DNA from: Odoribacter sp. Z80
Lineage (GTDB): Bacteria > Bacteroidota > Bacteroidia > Bacteroidales > Marinifilaceae
Direction of reading: 5' to 3'
Length of the DNA: 64,000 bases
Assembly: GCF_009935865.1 (NCBI RefSeq)
Contig: NZ_QWEL01000002.1
Span: forward strand, 186,001 to 250,000
The number at the start of each line of letters is the position of its first letter. Positions within the stretch are counted from its first letter, which is position 1. The notes below the pieces were generated by a model that made no database searches, was not told the origin of the DNA, and saw nothing but the letters and a program-made list of their open reading frames with translations. The translations under genes were made by a program, and so were the position numbers. This document shows, piece by piece, positions 33,066 to 41,907 of this stretch.

Positions 33066-34307
33066 CTATTCAAACCGTATCGCTTTAATCGGGGTAATCC
33101 GGGACACTAACATTGCCGGCGCCAGCAACATCAGGACAGATATACACCACACTCCCGCATTCAAAAGTAAAATATACCAGATATTAAAATATACAGGCAC
33201 TGTGTCCATATAATAAGAAAGAGGGTCCAGCCGGATGAGCCGGAAATAATACTGAATACCGCCCAACACCAATGCCAGTACATTTCCCGCAATCATTCCC
33301 CGTCCGATTAATCCCAGCGCCACATATAAAAATACTCTCTTTAAAGAAACATTCCGGCAACCCATAGCCTTCAATATCCCAATCAAAGCCGTTTTATCCA
33401 AAATAAAAATCAGCAAACCGGAAACCATATTAAATCCGGCTACCACCACAATCAAGGTTAAAATCACCCACACATTCATATTGATCAGGTTTAACCAGTC
33501 AAAAATCTGTGTAGCAGTTTCCCACAACGAAGTAATTTTGTAAAAGCCATCCTCTCCGGCAACCGGCAAAATAGCATCCAGTTCAGCCTCCTTTTCCGGA
33601 ATCTCCTCCATATCCTCCAACTCAATTCCGACCGCAGACACCTGGTCCGCTTCCCAACCGTTCAATTTTTGTAAATGCCGCAAATCGCACAATACGATCA
33701 TATCGTCATACTCCCGGAACCCCGTATCATAAATCCCCTTCACCTGAAACACCCTCACACGGGGAGGGTCCTGGACGAAATGAGCCCTTACTTTCTCTCC
33801 CGGCTCCACACCTAACATCTGAGCCACTGAAACAGAAATCAATATATCATTGGAAGCTTTCGGGGTCTTCAAATCAGGATATTCCCCACTTTTCAAATGT
33901 TTCAGATAAAAATCAGGCAAATAAGCAGAATCAACGCCCTTCAATACCACCCCGTGGATTTCACTTTTACTTTTCAATATAGCAGGCATTGTCACATAAG
34001 GATATACCTGTTTAAGCGAAGACATCCGCCTAATGCCATTCAGAAGAGTATCATTCACCCGGATTTCGCTACCTGAATAGGAGTTATTATTTTCATAAGC
34101 CGTGACATTCAGATGAGACGAAAATCCAGACAACTTTGCCGTAATCTCTTTTTTAAAACCGGTAACAATAAAGACCGATAACAACATCACACATACCCCC
34201 AAAGCAATTCCTACCACTGCAATTTTTACAATGGGTACTGAAACAGCTTCTTTCTCACCTCCTTTCAGCAGTTTTCTCGCTATAAACCACTCCAAATTCA
34301 AGGACAA
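33066..34307 (-). CDS. LolC/LolE-type ABC transporter permease
   Basis: The 413-residue permease has one N-terminal helix (VKIAVVGIALGVCVMLLSVFIV), a periplasmic domain of about 210 residues and three C-terminal helices including VVAGFNMVSGLLIFILDKTALIGILKAMG (cited in parts), the FtsX/MacB domain. The ending SRITPIKAIRFE is typical for the lipoprotein-releasing family that hands lipoproteins to the outer membrane carrier LolA. No LolD ATPase is adjacent. The start is TTG at 34307 (MSLNLEWFIARKLL), only 20 bp after a TAAATTTG element, with no ATG available. Confidence 0.88.
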   Translation of the reverse strand: MSLNLEWFIARKLLKGGEKEAVSVPIVKIAVVGIALGVCVMLLSVFIVTGFKKEITAKLSGFSSHLNVTAYENNNSYSGSEIRVNDTLLNGIRRMSSLKQVYPYVTMPAILKSKSEIHGVVLKGVDSAYLPDFYLKHLKSGEYPDLKTPKASNDILISVSVAQMLGVEPGEKVRAHFVQDPPRVRVFQVKGIYDTGFREYDDMIVLCDLRHLQKLNGWEADQVSAVGIELEDMEEIPEKEAELDAILPVAGEDGFYKITSLWETATQIFDWLNLINMNVWVILTLIVVVAGFNMVSGLLIFILDKTALIGILKAMGCRNVSLKRVFLYVALGLIGRGMIAGNVLALVLGGIQYYFRLIRLDPLSYYMDTVPVYFNIWYILLLNAGVWCISVLMLLAPAMLVSRITPIKAIRFE

Positions 34308-34326
34308 AATTTCTTTTAATAACCCA

Positions 34327-34334
34327 CAAATTTA
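34327..34334 (-). promoter_or_regulatory. -7 element of the LolC/E-type permease operon
   Basis: Minus strand TAAATTTG, 20 bp before the TTG start. It fixes that start because a longer upstream frame would lie in the promoter. Confidence 0.55.
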
Positions 34335-34498
34335 AAGGAAAATAATCAAAGATTAAAAAAAAGAGAACGATTTCAATACATCACCCGCAATCGTTATAAA
34401 TTTAATTAATTATAAGTTAAATTAGCCATCAAATCGTATTTTTATCATTAATTTTTGTATTATTGTTTCAAAATGGAAGAAACAAACAACATTTGTAC

Positions 34499-35815
34499 AT
34501 GCAAAATAATCTCATTCAACCCGGACTAATAGAAGAAACTCTCACCCAATGCGGTATAAGCTCTTTGGATAATGCTTCTATCCGCGACATTGTAAAAGCG
34601 GTTAACCTTTTGGAACAAGCTACAGGTGAAAAATTCATCCGAATGGAAATGGGAGTACCCGGCTTACCCCCTTCCCGAACCGGAACAGAAGCGGAAATCC
34701 ATGCTTTAGAACAGGGTGTTGCACAATTTTATCCCATGCTGGAAGGTTATCCCTTACTTGCCCGGGAAGCCTCACGATTCATCAAAAATTTCATGGATAT
34801 AGATATCCAACCCCAGGGAATTATTCCGACCGTAGGCGCTATGCAGGCTTCATATACAGCCTTTATGGCTTTGACTGAATGCCGGCGGGGAAAAGACACG
34901 GTATTATTCATTGACCCGGGCTTCCCTGTCCAGAAAACCCAATTGGAAGTCATCGGGAAACCTTATATTGCTTTCGATATATATGAGTACCGGGGCGAAA
35001 AGTTGGAAGCAAAATTACGGGAATACTTAGACCAGGGAAATATAGCTACCATTGTTTACAGCAATCCAAACAATCCGTCCTGGGTGTGCCTGACAGAACA
35101 AGAGCTTCAGATTATCGGGAAATTAGCCACCGAGTACGATATCATTATTCTGGAAGACCTGGCTTACTTTGCCATGGACTTCCGGCAAGACCTCTCAGAA
35201 CCGGGGAAGCCTCCCTTTCAACCTACCGTAGCCAAATATACCGACAATTATATTTTCATGATTTCCAGTTCCAAGCTGTTCAGTTATGCAGGCCAACGGC
35301 TGGGATTATTATGCATCTCTGATGCCCTCTTTCATAAAAAATACGAACACCTGAAAGAAAGGTATAAATCAGAAGAATTAGGGTATACCATTACTTACAA
35401 ACTGATTTATACCCAGACCTCAGGCACTGCCCATTCCCCCCAGTATGCCCTCACTGCCATATTAAAGGCCGCCAACAAAGGACAACTCAACATTCTGAGC
35501 ACCACGCGGGAATATGGCACACGCGCCGAAAAAATAAAAAAAATCTTTAAAGAAGCCGGCTTCCGCATCGTTTACGAAAAAGACGGAAAAGAAGACATTG
35601 CGGATGGATTTTATTTTACCATGATATACCCGGGATATACCGGAGGAGAACTGGCAAAAGAACTACTACACTACGGTATTTCTTCCATCACCTTACAGGG
35701 ATGCGGCAGCAGCCGGGCAGGTTTGCGGATGTGCGTCTCCCAAATCGGAATGGACAAAATAAAAATTCTGCAAAAAAGAATAGACAAATTCAAACAAGAC
35801 CATCCACAAACCTGA
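34499..35815 (+). CDS. PLP-dependent class I/II aminotransferase
   Basis: A 438-residue fold-type I aminotransferase. The PLP lysine is in ISSSKLFSYAGQRLG near residue 265, preceded by YSNPNNPSWVCLTEQEL (the conserved Asn-Pro) and ILEDLAYFAMDFRQD with the Asp that contacts the PLP ring. A C-terminal Arg in GLRMCVSQIG fits the substrate carboxylate site. The substrate cannot be read from the sequence; aspartate, aromatic or alanine transamination are all possible. ATG at 34499 is used; the frame is open to a TTG at 34463. It precedes the kor operon by about 200 bp with terminator-like hairpins between. Confidence 0.82.
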   Translation: MQNNLIQPGLIEETLTQCGISSLDNASIRDIVKAVNLLEQATGEKFIRMEMGVPGLPPSRTGTEAEIHALEQGVAQFYPMLEGYPLLAREASRFIKNFMDIDIQPQGIIPTVGAMQASYTAFMALTECRRGKDTVLFIDPGFPVQKTQLEVIGKPYIAFDIYEYRGEKLEAKLREYLDQGNIATIVYSNPNNPSWVCLTEQELQIIGKLATEYDIIILEDLAYFAMDFRQDLSEPGKPPFQPTVAKYTDNYIFMISSSKLFSYAGQRLGLLCISDALFHKKYEHLKERYKSEELGYTITYKLIYTQTSGTAHSPQYALTAILKAANKGQLNILSTTREYGTRAEKIKKIFKEAGFRIVYEKDGKEDIADGFYFTMIYPGYTGGELAKELLHYGISSITLQGCGSSRAGLRMCVSQIGMDKIKILQKRIDKFKQDHPQT

Positions 35816-35885
35816 TTTTTTCACACCGCCAACAGGCCTGTGCAAAAAAAGAATCTTTTTTCTTCACATTCCCAGGCAGAATGTG

Positions 35886-35914
35886 AAAGATTAAAAAATA
35901 AAATAATCTTTTTT
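35886..35914 (+). terminator. Candidate terminator of the aminotransferase gene
   Basis: AAAGATTA (35886-35893) pairs with TAATCTTT (35904-35911) and is followed by TTT. A second hairpin, TTCACATTC/GAATGTGAA (35863-35887), lies just before it. Confidence 0.5.
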
Positions 35915-36011
35915 GGGGATTTTCATTTTAAAATATAATTTTATAGCGAAAAGCAATTATAAAGCGTAATAAAAATATACAAATATTCGAAAAATTATAA
36001 TTTTAAAAACT

Positions 36012-36239
36012 ATGGCAAAATTTAAAGGAGCTATCGTTGTGGACATAGAGCATTGTAAAGGATGCAGTTTGTGCGTGGTGGCGTGTCCGACCCATGTGAT
36101 TGATCTAAATCCGGACGTAAACGGTAAAGGCTACCATTACGCCTATATGAAAAATCCGGACGCCTGCATCGGCTGTGCCAGTTGCGGACTGGTGTGTCCC
36201 GATTCCGTCATCAGCGTGTATAAAAAAGCAGTTGAGTGA
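36012..36239 (+). CDS. korD: 2-oxoacid:ferredoxin oxidoreductase delta subunit (2[4Fe-4S] ferredoxin)
   Basis: The 75-residue protein carries two CxxCxxCxxxCP clusters, CKGCSLCVVACPT near residue 19 and CIGCASCGLVCPD near residue 55, which bind two [4Fe-4S] centres and pass electrons from the oxidative decarboxylation to ferredoxin. It is the first gene of a D-A-B-C operon. The order and sizes match the Bacteroides and archaeal 2-oxoglutarate or branched-chain oxoacid enzymes (Kor/Vor). No consensus -7 element stands out in the 196-bp AT-rich region before it. Confidence 0.92.
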   Translation: MAKFKGAIVVDIEHCKGCSLCVVACPTHVIDLNPDVNGKGYHYAYMKNPDACIGCASCGLVCPDSVISVYKKAVE

Positions 36240-36300
36240 CAAACATGAAGATTCTAATTACCCGATTACAGGTAGATATAAATAACAAAATAACTAAAAT

Positions 36301-37380
36301 ATGGCAGAAGTAAAATTAATGAAAGGTAATGAAGTCATTGCAGAAACCGCCATCCGATGCGGTTGCGATGGTTACTTTGGTTACCCGATTACCCCACAAT
36401 CTGAAGTCATGGAAACACTGATGTTGCGCAAACCGTGGGAAGAAACAGGAATGGTAGTCCTTCAGGCTGAAAGTGAATTAGCCGCTATCAACATGGTATA
36501 TGGCGGTGCATCCTGCGGGAAAAAAGTAATGACTTCCTCGTCAAGCCCCGGGATCAGTCTGAAACAAGAAGGGATCACTTACATTGCGGGTGCCGAATTA
36601 CCTTGTCTGGTTGTGGATGTCATGCGCGGAGGCCCTGGCCTGGGCACCATCCAGCCTTCACAGAGCGACTATTTTCAGGCCACCAAAGGAGGAGGTCACG
36701 GAGACTATCACCTGATTGTCCTGGCCCCTGCTTCCGTGCAGGAAATGAGTGACTTTGTCGTATTGGGATTCGAACTGGCTTTCAAATACCGGAATCCGGC
36801 TATGATACTGGCAGACGGAGTTATCGGACAGATGATGGAAAAAGTTGTTTTGCCGGATTATACCCCAAGATGGACGGACGAAGAAATCGAAAAGATTTCC
36901 GGCAGCTGGGCCCTCACCGGAAAGAAAAAACGCGAACGACACGTAATTACGTCCCTGGAGCTGGAAGCCCATCGTCAGGAAGTTTTCAATGAAAAACTGC
37001 AACGCAAATACCGCGAAATTGAAGCCAATGAAGTGCGTTATGAGGCCCTGTATTGCGAAGATGCCGACTATATCCTTGTCGCTTACGGTTCTACAGCCCG
37101 TATCTGCCAGAAATCCATTCAGCTCGCCCGCGAAGCTGGAATCAAAGTGGGACTCTTACGCCCCATCACTCTCTATCCGTTCCCATACCAACCCATTGCC
37201 GGACTTTGCTCGCAGGTAAAAGGTTTCATGTCTGTGGAAATGAGTGCAGGACAAATGGTTGAAGATGTACGGCTGGCAGTCGACGGTAAAGTGAAAGTAG
37301 ACTTTTACGGACGTATGGGCGGTGTTGTCCCTACCCCGGAAGAGATTGTGGAGGCACTAAAAACTAAATTTATGATCTGA
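36301..37380 (+). CDS. korA: 2-oxoacid:ferredoxin oxidoreductase alpha subunit (KorA/VorB-like)
   Basis: The 359-residue alpha chain supplies the pyrimidine-binding and core domain. Key segments are MKGNEVIAETAIRCGCDGYFGYPITPQSEV at the N-terminus (quoted by its ends: MKGNEVIAE and GYPITPQSEV), the SSPGISLKQEGI loop near residue 80, MRGGPGLGTIQPSQSDYF near residue 108, and the C-terminal YGSTARICQKSIQLAR and VEMSAGQMVEDVR. With B, C and D subunits it oxidises a 2-oxoacid to an acyl-CoA with reduction of ferredoxin. Whether 2-oxoglutarate or branched-chain oxoacids are preferred is not decidable from sequence alone. Confidence 0.92.
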   Translation: MAEVKLMKGNEVIAETAIRCGCDGYFGYPITPQSEVMETLMLRKPWEETGMVVLQAESELAAINMVYGGASCGKKVMTSSSSPGISLKQEGITYIAGAELPCLVVDVMRGGPGLGTIQPSQSDYFQATKGGGHGDYHLIVLAPASVQEMSDFVVLGFELAFKYRNPAMILADGVIGQMMEKVVLPDYTPRWTDEEIEKISGSWALTGKKKRERHVITSLELEAHRQEVFNEKLQRKYREIEANEVRYEALYCEDADYILVAYGSTARICQKSIQLAREAGIKVGLLRPITLYPFPYQPIAGLCSQVKGFMSVEMSAGQMVEDVRLAVDGKVKVDFYGRMGGVVPTPEEIVEALKTKFMI

Positions 37381-37430
37381 TAAACGATAAATCGTCAGCA
37401 AATCAATCGTAAATCAAAAAAACGTTTCGT

Positions 37431-38192
37431 ATGGAATTAACAGACATTATAAAAGAGGAAAACCTCGTGCTGAAAAAGAGCAGTCTCCTCACCGACAACA
37501 TCATGCACTACTGTCCGGGATGTACACACGGAGTGGTTCATAAACTGATCGCAGAAGTAATTGAAGAACTGAACATCCAGGACCAGGCCATCGGTGTTTC
37601 TCCGGTAGGATGCAGTGTATTTGCTTACAATTATATCGACATCGACTGGGCAGAGGCAGCCCATGGACGCGCGCCGGCAGTAGCCACAGCCATCAGCCGG
37701 CTTCATCCGGAAAAATATGTTTTTACCTATCAGGGAGACGGTGACCTGGCCTCCATCGGATGTGCTGAAATCATGCACGCCTGCAACCGGGGAGAAAACA
37801 TCGTAGTAGTCTTCATCAATAATGCCATCTATGGTATGACCGGCGGACAGATGGCCCCGACAACCTTGCTGGGACAAGTGACCGCCACCACCCCTTATGG
37901 CCGCGACGCCAAACTAAACGGCTTCCCGATGAAGATCACCGAATTGCTGGCACAACTTGACGGAACCTGCTACGTAACCCGCCAAAGTGCCGACACACCG
38001 GGCGCAGTCCGCAAGACTAAAAATGCCATCAGAAAAGCCTTCCAGAACACCCGTTTGCAGAAAGGCCTTTCTTTTGTAGAAGTAGTCGGGACCTGTAACT
38101 CCGGCTGGAAAATGTCACCTGTAGATGCCAATAAATGGATGCATGAACACATGTTTGCCAAATATCCGTTAGGAGACATCAAAGACATTTAA
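37431..38192 (+). CDS. korB: 2-oxoacid:ferredoxin oxidoreductase beta subunit (TPP-binding)
   Basis: The 253-residue beta chain binds thiamine pyrophosphate. The TPP motif GDGDLASIGCAEIMHACNRG, with Mg-binding GDGD and the later NNAIYGMTGGQMAPTT, is clear at residues 102-150. CPGCTHG at the N-terminus matches the family. It follows korA by 50 bp and precedes korC by 33 bp. As in other Kor/Vor enzymes it makes the hydroxyethyl-TPP type intermediate and passes electrons to the ferredoxin subunit. No unusual features are seen. Confidence 0.94.
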   Translation: MELTDIIKEENLVLKKSSLLTDNIMHYCPGCTHGVVHKLIAEVIEELNIQDQAIGVSPVGCSVFAYNYIDIDWAEAAHGRAPAVATAISRLHPEKYVFTYQGDGDLASIGCAEIMHACNRGENIVVVFINNAIYGMTGGQMAPTTLLGQVTATTPYGRDAKLNGFPMKITELLAQLDGTCYVTRQSADTPGAVRKTKNAIRKAFQNTRLQKGLSFVEVVGTCNSGWKMSPVDANKWMHEHMFAKYPLGDIKDI

Positions 38193-38225
38193 ACTGAATA
38201 TCATAAATTGTAAATTATAATTTTT

Positions 38226-38777
38226 ATGACAGAAGAAATTATTATAGCAGGATTCGGCGGCCAGGGAGTACTTTCCATGGGAAAGATTCTCGCCTATTCC
38301 GGAATCATGCAAGACCAAGAAGTATCCTGGATGCCGTCTTACGGACCGGAAATGCGCGGAGGTACAGCCAACGTAACCGTCATCATCAGTGACGAACGGA
38401 TCAGTTCTCCCGTATTGAATGCCTTCGATTCGGCCATCGTACTGAATCAGCAATCCATGGACAAGTTCGAGTCATTGGTAAAACCCGGAGGAACCCTGAT
38501 TTATGACCCCAATGGGATCACCCATCATCCGACCCGAAAAGATATTAATATTTATCAGATAGAAGGTGCGCGGCTCACAGCAGAAGGCGGTAATCCGAAA
38601 ATCTTCAATATGATTATCTTAGGAGGATTTTTAAAGGTAAAACCGATTATTAATCTGGACAACCTGGAAAAAGGATTGAGAAAATCCCTTCCTCCCCGTC
38701 ACCATGACCTTATCCCGATGAACCTTGAAGCCGTACAGAACGGCATGAACCAACTTGTTACCATTCATCAGGTTTAA
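38226..38777 (+). CDS. korC: 2-oxoacid:ferredoxin oxidoreductase gamma subunit
   Basis: The 183-residue gamma chain has the family start IIIAGFGGQGVLSMGKILAY and the segments SWMPSYGPEMRGGTANVTV and LNQQSMDKFESLVKPGGTL. Its role is structural and in coenzyme A binding within the complex. It is the last gene of the operon and is followed 23 bp later by a strong terminator. The whole D-A-B-C set lets this anaerobe use ferredoxin instead of NAD for oxoacid oxidation or, in reverse, make oxoacids from acyl-CoA. Confidence 0.93.
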   Translation: MTEEIIIAGFGGQGVLSMGKILAYSGIMQDQEVSWMPSYGPEMRGGTANVTVIISDERISSPVLNAFDSAIVLNQQSMDKFESLVKPGGTLIYDPNGITHHPTRKDINIYQIEGARLTAEGGNPKIFNMIILGGFLKVKPIINLDNLEKGLRKSLPPRHHDLIPMNLEAVQNGMNQLVTIHQV

Positions 38778-38800
38778 CATTATTCTCCATAAGAGAAAAA

Positions 38801-38828
38801 GAGCCGTCCGGTTTCGGACGGCTCAATT
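38801..38828 (+). terminator. Terminator of korDABC
   Basis: GAGCCGTCCG (38801-38810), loop GTTT, CGGACGGCTC (38815-38824): a perfect 10-bp stem with a weak T content after it. Confidence 0.75.
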
Positions 38829-38832
38829 CATA

Positions 38833-38976
38833 TCAATAAGCTCCAATCTCCGCAAAAGCGGCTATTAAAGGGTCTTCCGGCGTATAATTGGAAAGACATT
38901 CCAAAGTAAAAGCCGTCAATTCCATAGGGCGAGGCAACTCTATATACTGTATTAAAGGATGGTTTTCCAAAGTATA
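38833..38976 (-). pseudogene. Orphan C-terminal gene fragment
   Basis: The minus strand is open from 38976 to a TGA at 38833, reading LENHPLIQYIELPRPMELTA then FTLECLSNYTPEDPLIAAFA, ending EIGAY. Codon choice looks like coding DNA but there is no ATG and the frame is closed by TAA at 38977. A TTG at about 38970 could start a 46-residue peptide. I read it as the tail of a lost gene whose family I cannot name. Confidence 0.35.
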
Positions 38977-39018
38977 TTACATGAAAATTTTCTAATTTTT
39001 AATTTTCCAAATGAAAAG

Positions 39019-39046
39019 AATGGCCTGAAAATTCAGGCCATTTTTA
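39019..39046. terminator. Bidirectional terminator
   Basis: AATGGCCTGAA (39019-39029) pairs with TTCAGGCCATT (39032-39042), followed by TTTATT. It lies directly after the minus-strand DUF4268 gene. Confidence 0.75.
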
Positions 39047-39064
39047 TTTACCCGCTCCTAATTA

Positions 39065-39520
39065 TTATTCCTTCAATCGCTCACGGATCAAATCCCGGTA
39101 TTCCCAATAAGCCTCTTCCAACAAAGGCATTTTCTCTGCAAAGAAAGCATAAATCTTATCCCAGTCCTCGCAACGGTACATATTCACATCCGCCAACTCA
39201 AAATAGATAGCACTAACTTTGCGTTCTCCCAATCCGCTATAATCTTCTTTCCAATTCAAATCTTCTCCGCAATCTGCCGCCATCAATTTACGGTAAGAAA
39301 AAAAACACTCATATACACGATAACGTTCCAAATCATTTTTATGGTCAATCTGAAACAAAACCAAGGCTTTTTGAGCGTCTGCATAAAACTTTAATTGAGT
39401 AGATTTGATTTTCACTCCGGTTAATACCCACTTTCTGTAAACCTGATGCGCAGAACAATAGTGCTTAAATCCCGCCCAGAAGTTAATTCTTAACTCTTTT
39501 AGCTCTTCTTTCGACCACAT
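39065..39520 (-). CDS. DUF4268 protein
   Basis: A 151-residue soluble protein rich in Trp, Tyr and charged residues. The segments MWSKEELKELRINFWAGFKHY, KFYADAQKALVLFQIDHK and WDKIYAFFAEKMPLLEEAYW identify DUF4268, common in Bacteroidetes and sometimes fused to nuclease-like domains elsewhere; this version stands alone. No catalytic motif is visible. It shares a short region with divergent rnhB: its own -7 element (39568-39575) faces the rnhB element, and a TTGAAAA repeat lies in its 5' leader. Confidence 0.75.
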   Translation of the reverse strand: MWSKEELKELRINFWAGFKHYCSAHQVYRKWVLTGVKIKSTQLKFYADAQKALVLFQIDHKNDLERYRVYECFFSYRKLMAADCGEDLNWKEDYSGLGERKVSAIYFELADVNMYRCEDWDKIYAFFAEKMPLLEEAYWEYRDLIRERLKE

Positions 39521-39527
39521 AAAATTG

Positions 39528-39555
39528 TTGAAAATTGAAAATTGAAAATTGAAAA
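39528..39555. repeat. TTGAAAA heptad microsatellite (four units)
   Basis: Four exact TTGAAAA units. They lie 4 bp upstream of the rnhB -7 element, over its spacer and -33 position, and within the 5' leader of the opposite gene. Confidence 0.85.
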
Positions 39556-39559
39556 TGAT

Positions 39560-39575
39560 TACATTTGCAAAGATA
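39560..39575. promoter_or_regulatory. Face-to-face -7 elements of rnhB and the DUF4268 gene
   Basis: TACATTTG (plus, 39560-39567) is followed without a gap by CAAAGATA, which is TATCTTTG on the minus strand. The 16-bp sequence has the symmetric form TAnnTTTGCAAAnnTA. The two transcripts would start within each other's promoter. Confidence 0.55.
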
Positions 39576-39695
39576 CCTAAAATTGTAAACTTCAGATTAA
39601 CGATTGCGATTATATCTGCTGGTTCTCCGGAAGAGCTAAAATTGGAATTTATAAAATCAGAATACCCTACAATTTTCAGGATTCACAGAAGAACT

Positions 39696-40301
39696 ATGTT
39701 AGAAAAAAAATACAAATCCGATGCCATCGAGGCAGGTTGTGATGAGGCAGGCCGGGGATGTTTGGCCGGACCGGTAGTTGCTGCGGCCGTTATTTTACCT
39801 GAAAATTTTTCCAACGAACTGCTGAATGATTCCAAGCAACTCACCGAAAAACAAAGGGAGAAACTCCGTCCCGTCATCGAAAAAGAAGCTGTCGCCTGGG
39901 CTGTCGCCTTTGCAGACAATCATGAAATAGACCATATCAACATCCTGAATGCTTCTATTTTAGCCATGCACAGAGCACTGGACCAGCTTTCTGTCCGACC
40001 CGAACATATTATCGTCGATGGCAACCGATTCAAGAAATACGGCAAAATCCCTCACCTTTGCATCGTCAAAGGAGACGGGAAATACATGTCTATAGCAGCA
40101 GCTTCGGTATTAGCCAAAACCCATCGGGATGAATACATGAAACAACTTCATGAACAATTTCCCGTATATAACTGGAAAAAAAACAAAGGTTACCCCACCA
40201 AAGAACACCGGCAGGGAATAGAAATTGCGGGACCGACAGATTTCCATCGGTTAAGTTTTACATTACTTAATCCCCAATTAAGTCTCCAGTTTGATGACTA
40301 A
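39696..40301 (+). CDS. rnhB: Ribonuclease HII
   Basis: RNase HII removes ribonucleotides from DNA and RNA-DNA hybrids. The 201-residue product has [22 protein letters not shown] with the first catalytic Asp-Glu pair (quoted in part as [12 protein letters not shown]), the second Asp in IIVDGNRF, and the third in THRDEYM. I chose [14 protein letters not shown] at 39696; the frame is open 49 codons further, but that part has no family similarity, and other RNase HII proteins are about 200 residues. This leaves an unexplained 5' region of about 120 bp. The GH3-family gene follows after 56 bp. Confidence 0.94.
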   Translation: MLEKKYKSDAIEAGCDEAGRGCLAGPVVAAAVILPENFSNELLNDSKQLTEKQREKLRPVIEKEAVAWAVAFADNHEIDHINILNASILAMHRALDQLSVRPEHIIVDGNRFKKYGKIPHLCIVKGDGKYMSIAAASVLAKTHRDEYMKQLHEQFPVYNWKKNKGYPTKEHRQGIEIAGPTDFHRLSFTLLNPQLSLQFDD

Positions 40302-40357
40302 ACCTGTAAACAAACTGACTTATTGTTTCAAAATCGCTTCTAATTCCAGAATATTCT

Positions 40358-41860
40358 ATGGCCTTTATCAATTCTATATTATCGCTGTTCACCCAAAAAC
40401 GCCTGACCCAGATCGAATACTTCAAAAACAATCCGGTCAAAGTACAACGGAACACTCTTCAGGAACTGCTGGCCAAAGCAGCCAACACGGAATACGGCAG
40501 GAAATACCACTTCGACACGATCCTGACTGCCGAACAATACCGGGAAAGGCTACCGGTCATCCATTACGAAGAAATCAGCAATGACATACACCGCATGATG
40601 GAAGGCGAAAATAACATCCTTTGGCCGGAAGAAGTGAAATGGTTCGCTAAATCATCGGGAACGACAAATGCCAAAAGCAAATTCATCCCGGTAAGCCCGA
40701 CAATATTGGAAGAAAGCCATTTCCGGGGAGGAAAAGACGTCATCGCCATCTTCAACAAACTCAATCCAGAAGCCCAGGTCTTTAGCGGTAAAACACTGGC
40801 ACTGGGAGGCAGCAGCGAAGTCAGCCGGAGCAACAACAACTGTCAGTTCGGCGACCTCTCCGCCATCCTGATTTCAAACACTCCCTTCTGGGCGAATATG
40901 ATGAAAACGCCTGACTCCTCCATCATGCTAATGAGCAACTGGGAAGAAAAAATTGAAAAAATATGCGAAACCACTGTCAAAGAAGACGTACGCTGCCTGG
41001 CCGGCGTCCCCTCCTGGTTTCTCACGGTGATAAACAAAATACTTGAAAAAACAGGGAAAGAAAACCTGCACGAAGTGTGGCCCAACTTAGAATTATTCAT
41101 CCACGGAGGCATCAGCTTCACTCCCTACCGCGAACAATACAAACGCCTGCTCCCGCATCCGAAAATGAAATACATGGAGACCTACAATGCCTCCGAAGGA
41201 TTTTTCGGTCTGCAGGACGACCCGGCAGATCCGTCTATGCTGCTTATGCTGGACTATGGGATATATTATGAATTCATGCCCATGAGCGAAATGGGAAAAC
41301 AGTATCCCAGAACCCTGCTCCTCGAGGAAGTGGAACCCGGCGTCAATTACGCCATGATTATCACCACGAGCGGCGGCCTGTGGCGTTATATGATCGGCGA
41401 CACCATCAGTTTCACCTCAACCAAGCCCTATAAATTCAGAATCACCGGACGCACCAAACTATTTATCAACGCATTCGGGGAAGAACTCATCATAGACAAC
41501 GCAACGGAAGCCCTCAAACGCGCTTGCGAACAGACCGGAGCCAATGTGTTTGAATTTACGGCTGCCCCCGTTTTCATGGATGAAGGCCGAAAAGGTGCCC
41601 ACGAATGGCTGATTGAATTTGACACCCCACCGGACAATCCGGAAAACTTTGCCGAGATCCTGGACCGGGAACTTCAAAAACTCAATTCTGACTATGAGGC
41701 CAAACGGTTATTATCCCTGGAACGCCTGAAACTGCATGTCGCCCGTCCGGGACTTTTCAACGACTGGTTGAAAGAAAAAGGCAAGCTCGGTGGTCAGCAT
41801 AAAGTACCCCGCCTTTGGAACGACAGGACACACATAGACGAATTGCTAAAAATGAGATAA
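40358..41860 (+). CDS. GH3-superfamily acyl-adenylating protein
   Basis: A 500-residue member of the GH3 family, known in plants for joining amino acids to auxin or jasmonate through an acyl-adenylate. The ATP-binding pattern is visible as KSSGTTNAKSKFIPVS near residue 100, the second motif TYNASEGFFGLQ near residue 270, and GLWRYMIGDTISFTS near residue 345 with the conserved Asp. Bacteroidetes carry one copy almost universally, with unknown substrate. It begins MAFINSILSLFTQKRL 56 bp after rnhB and ends before a terminator shared with glnN. Confidence 0.9.
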   Translation: MAFINSILSLFTQKRLTQIEYFKNNPVKVQRNTLQELLAKAANTEYGRKYHFDTILTAEQYRERLPVIHYEEISNDIHRMMEGENNILWPEEVKWFAKSSGTTNAKSKFIPVSPTILEESHFRGGKDVIAIFNKLNPEAQVFSGKTLALGGSSEVSRSNNNCQFGDLSAILISNTPFWANMMKTPDSSIMLMSNWEEKIEKICETTVKEDVRCLAGVPSWFLTVINKILEKTGKENLHEVWPNLELFIHGGISFTPYREQYKRLLPHPKMKYMETYNASEGFFGLQDDPADPSMLLMLDYGIYYEFMPMSEMGKQYPRTLLLEEVEPGVNYAMIITTSGGLWRYMIGDTISFTSTKPYKFRITGRTKLFINAFGEELIIDNATEALKRACEQTGANVFEFTAAPVFMDEGRKGAHEWLIEFDTPPDNPENFAEILDRELQKLNSDYEAKRLLSLERLKLHVARPGLFNDWLKEKGKLGGQHKVPRLWNDRTHIDELLKMR

Positions 41861-41875
41861 CCCCCTTTAAACAAC

Positions 41876-41905
41876 AATGAGCAGCTTCAAGCTGCTCATT
41901 TATTA
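41876..41905. terminator. Bidirectional terminator between the GH3-family gene and glnN
   Basis: AATGAGCAGC and GCTGCTCATT form a perfect stem around TTCAA, followed by TTATTA. The genes on both sides are convergent. Confidence 0.8.
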
Positions 41906-41907
41906 TA

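Noticed and set aside
39549-39695. A 49-residue N-terminal extension of RNase HII
   Set aside because: No family similarity, and the extension would include the promoter; the internal ATG at 39696 gives the normal length.
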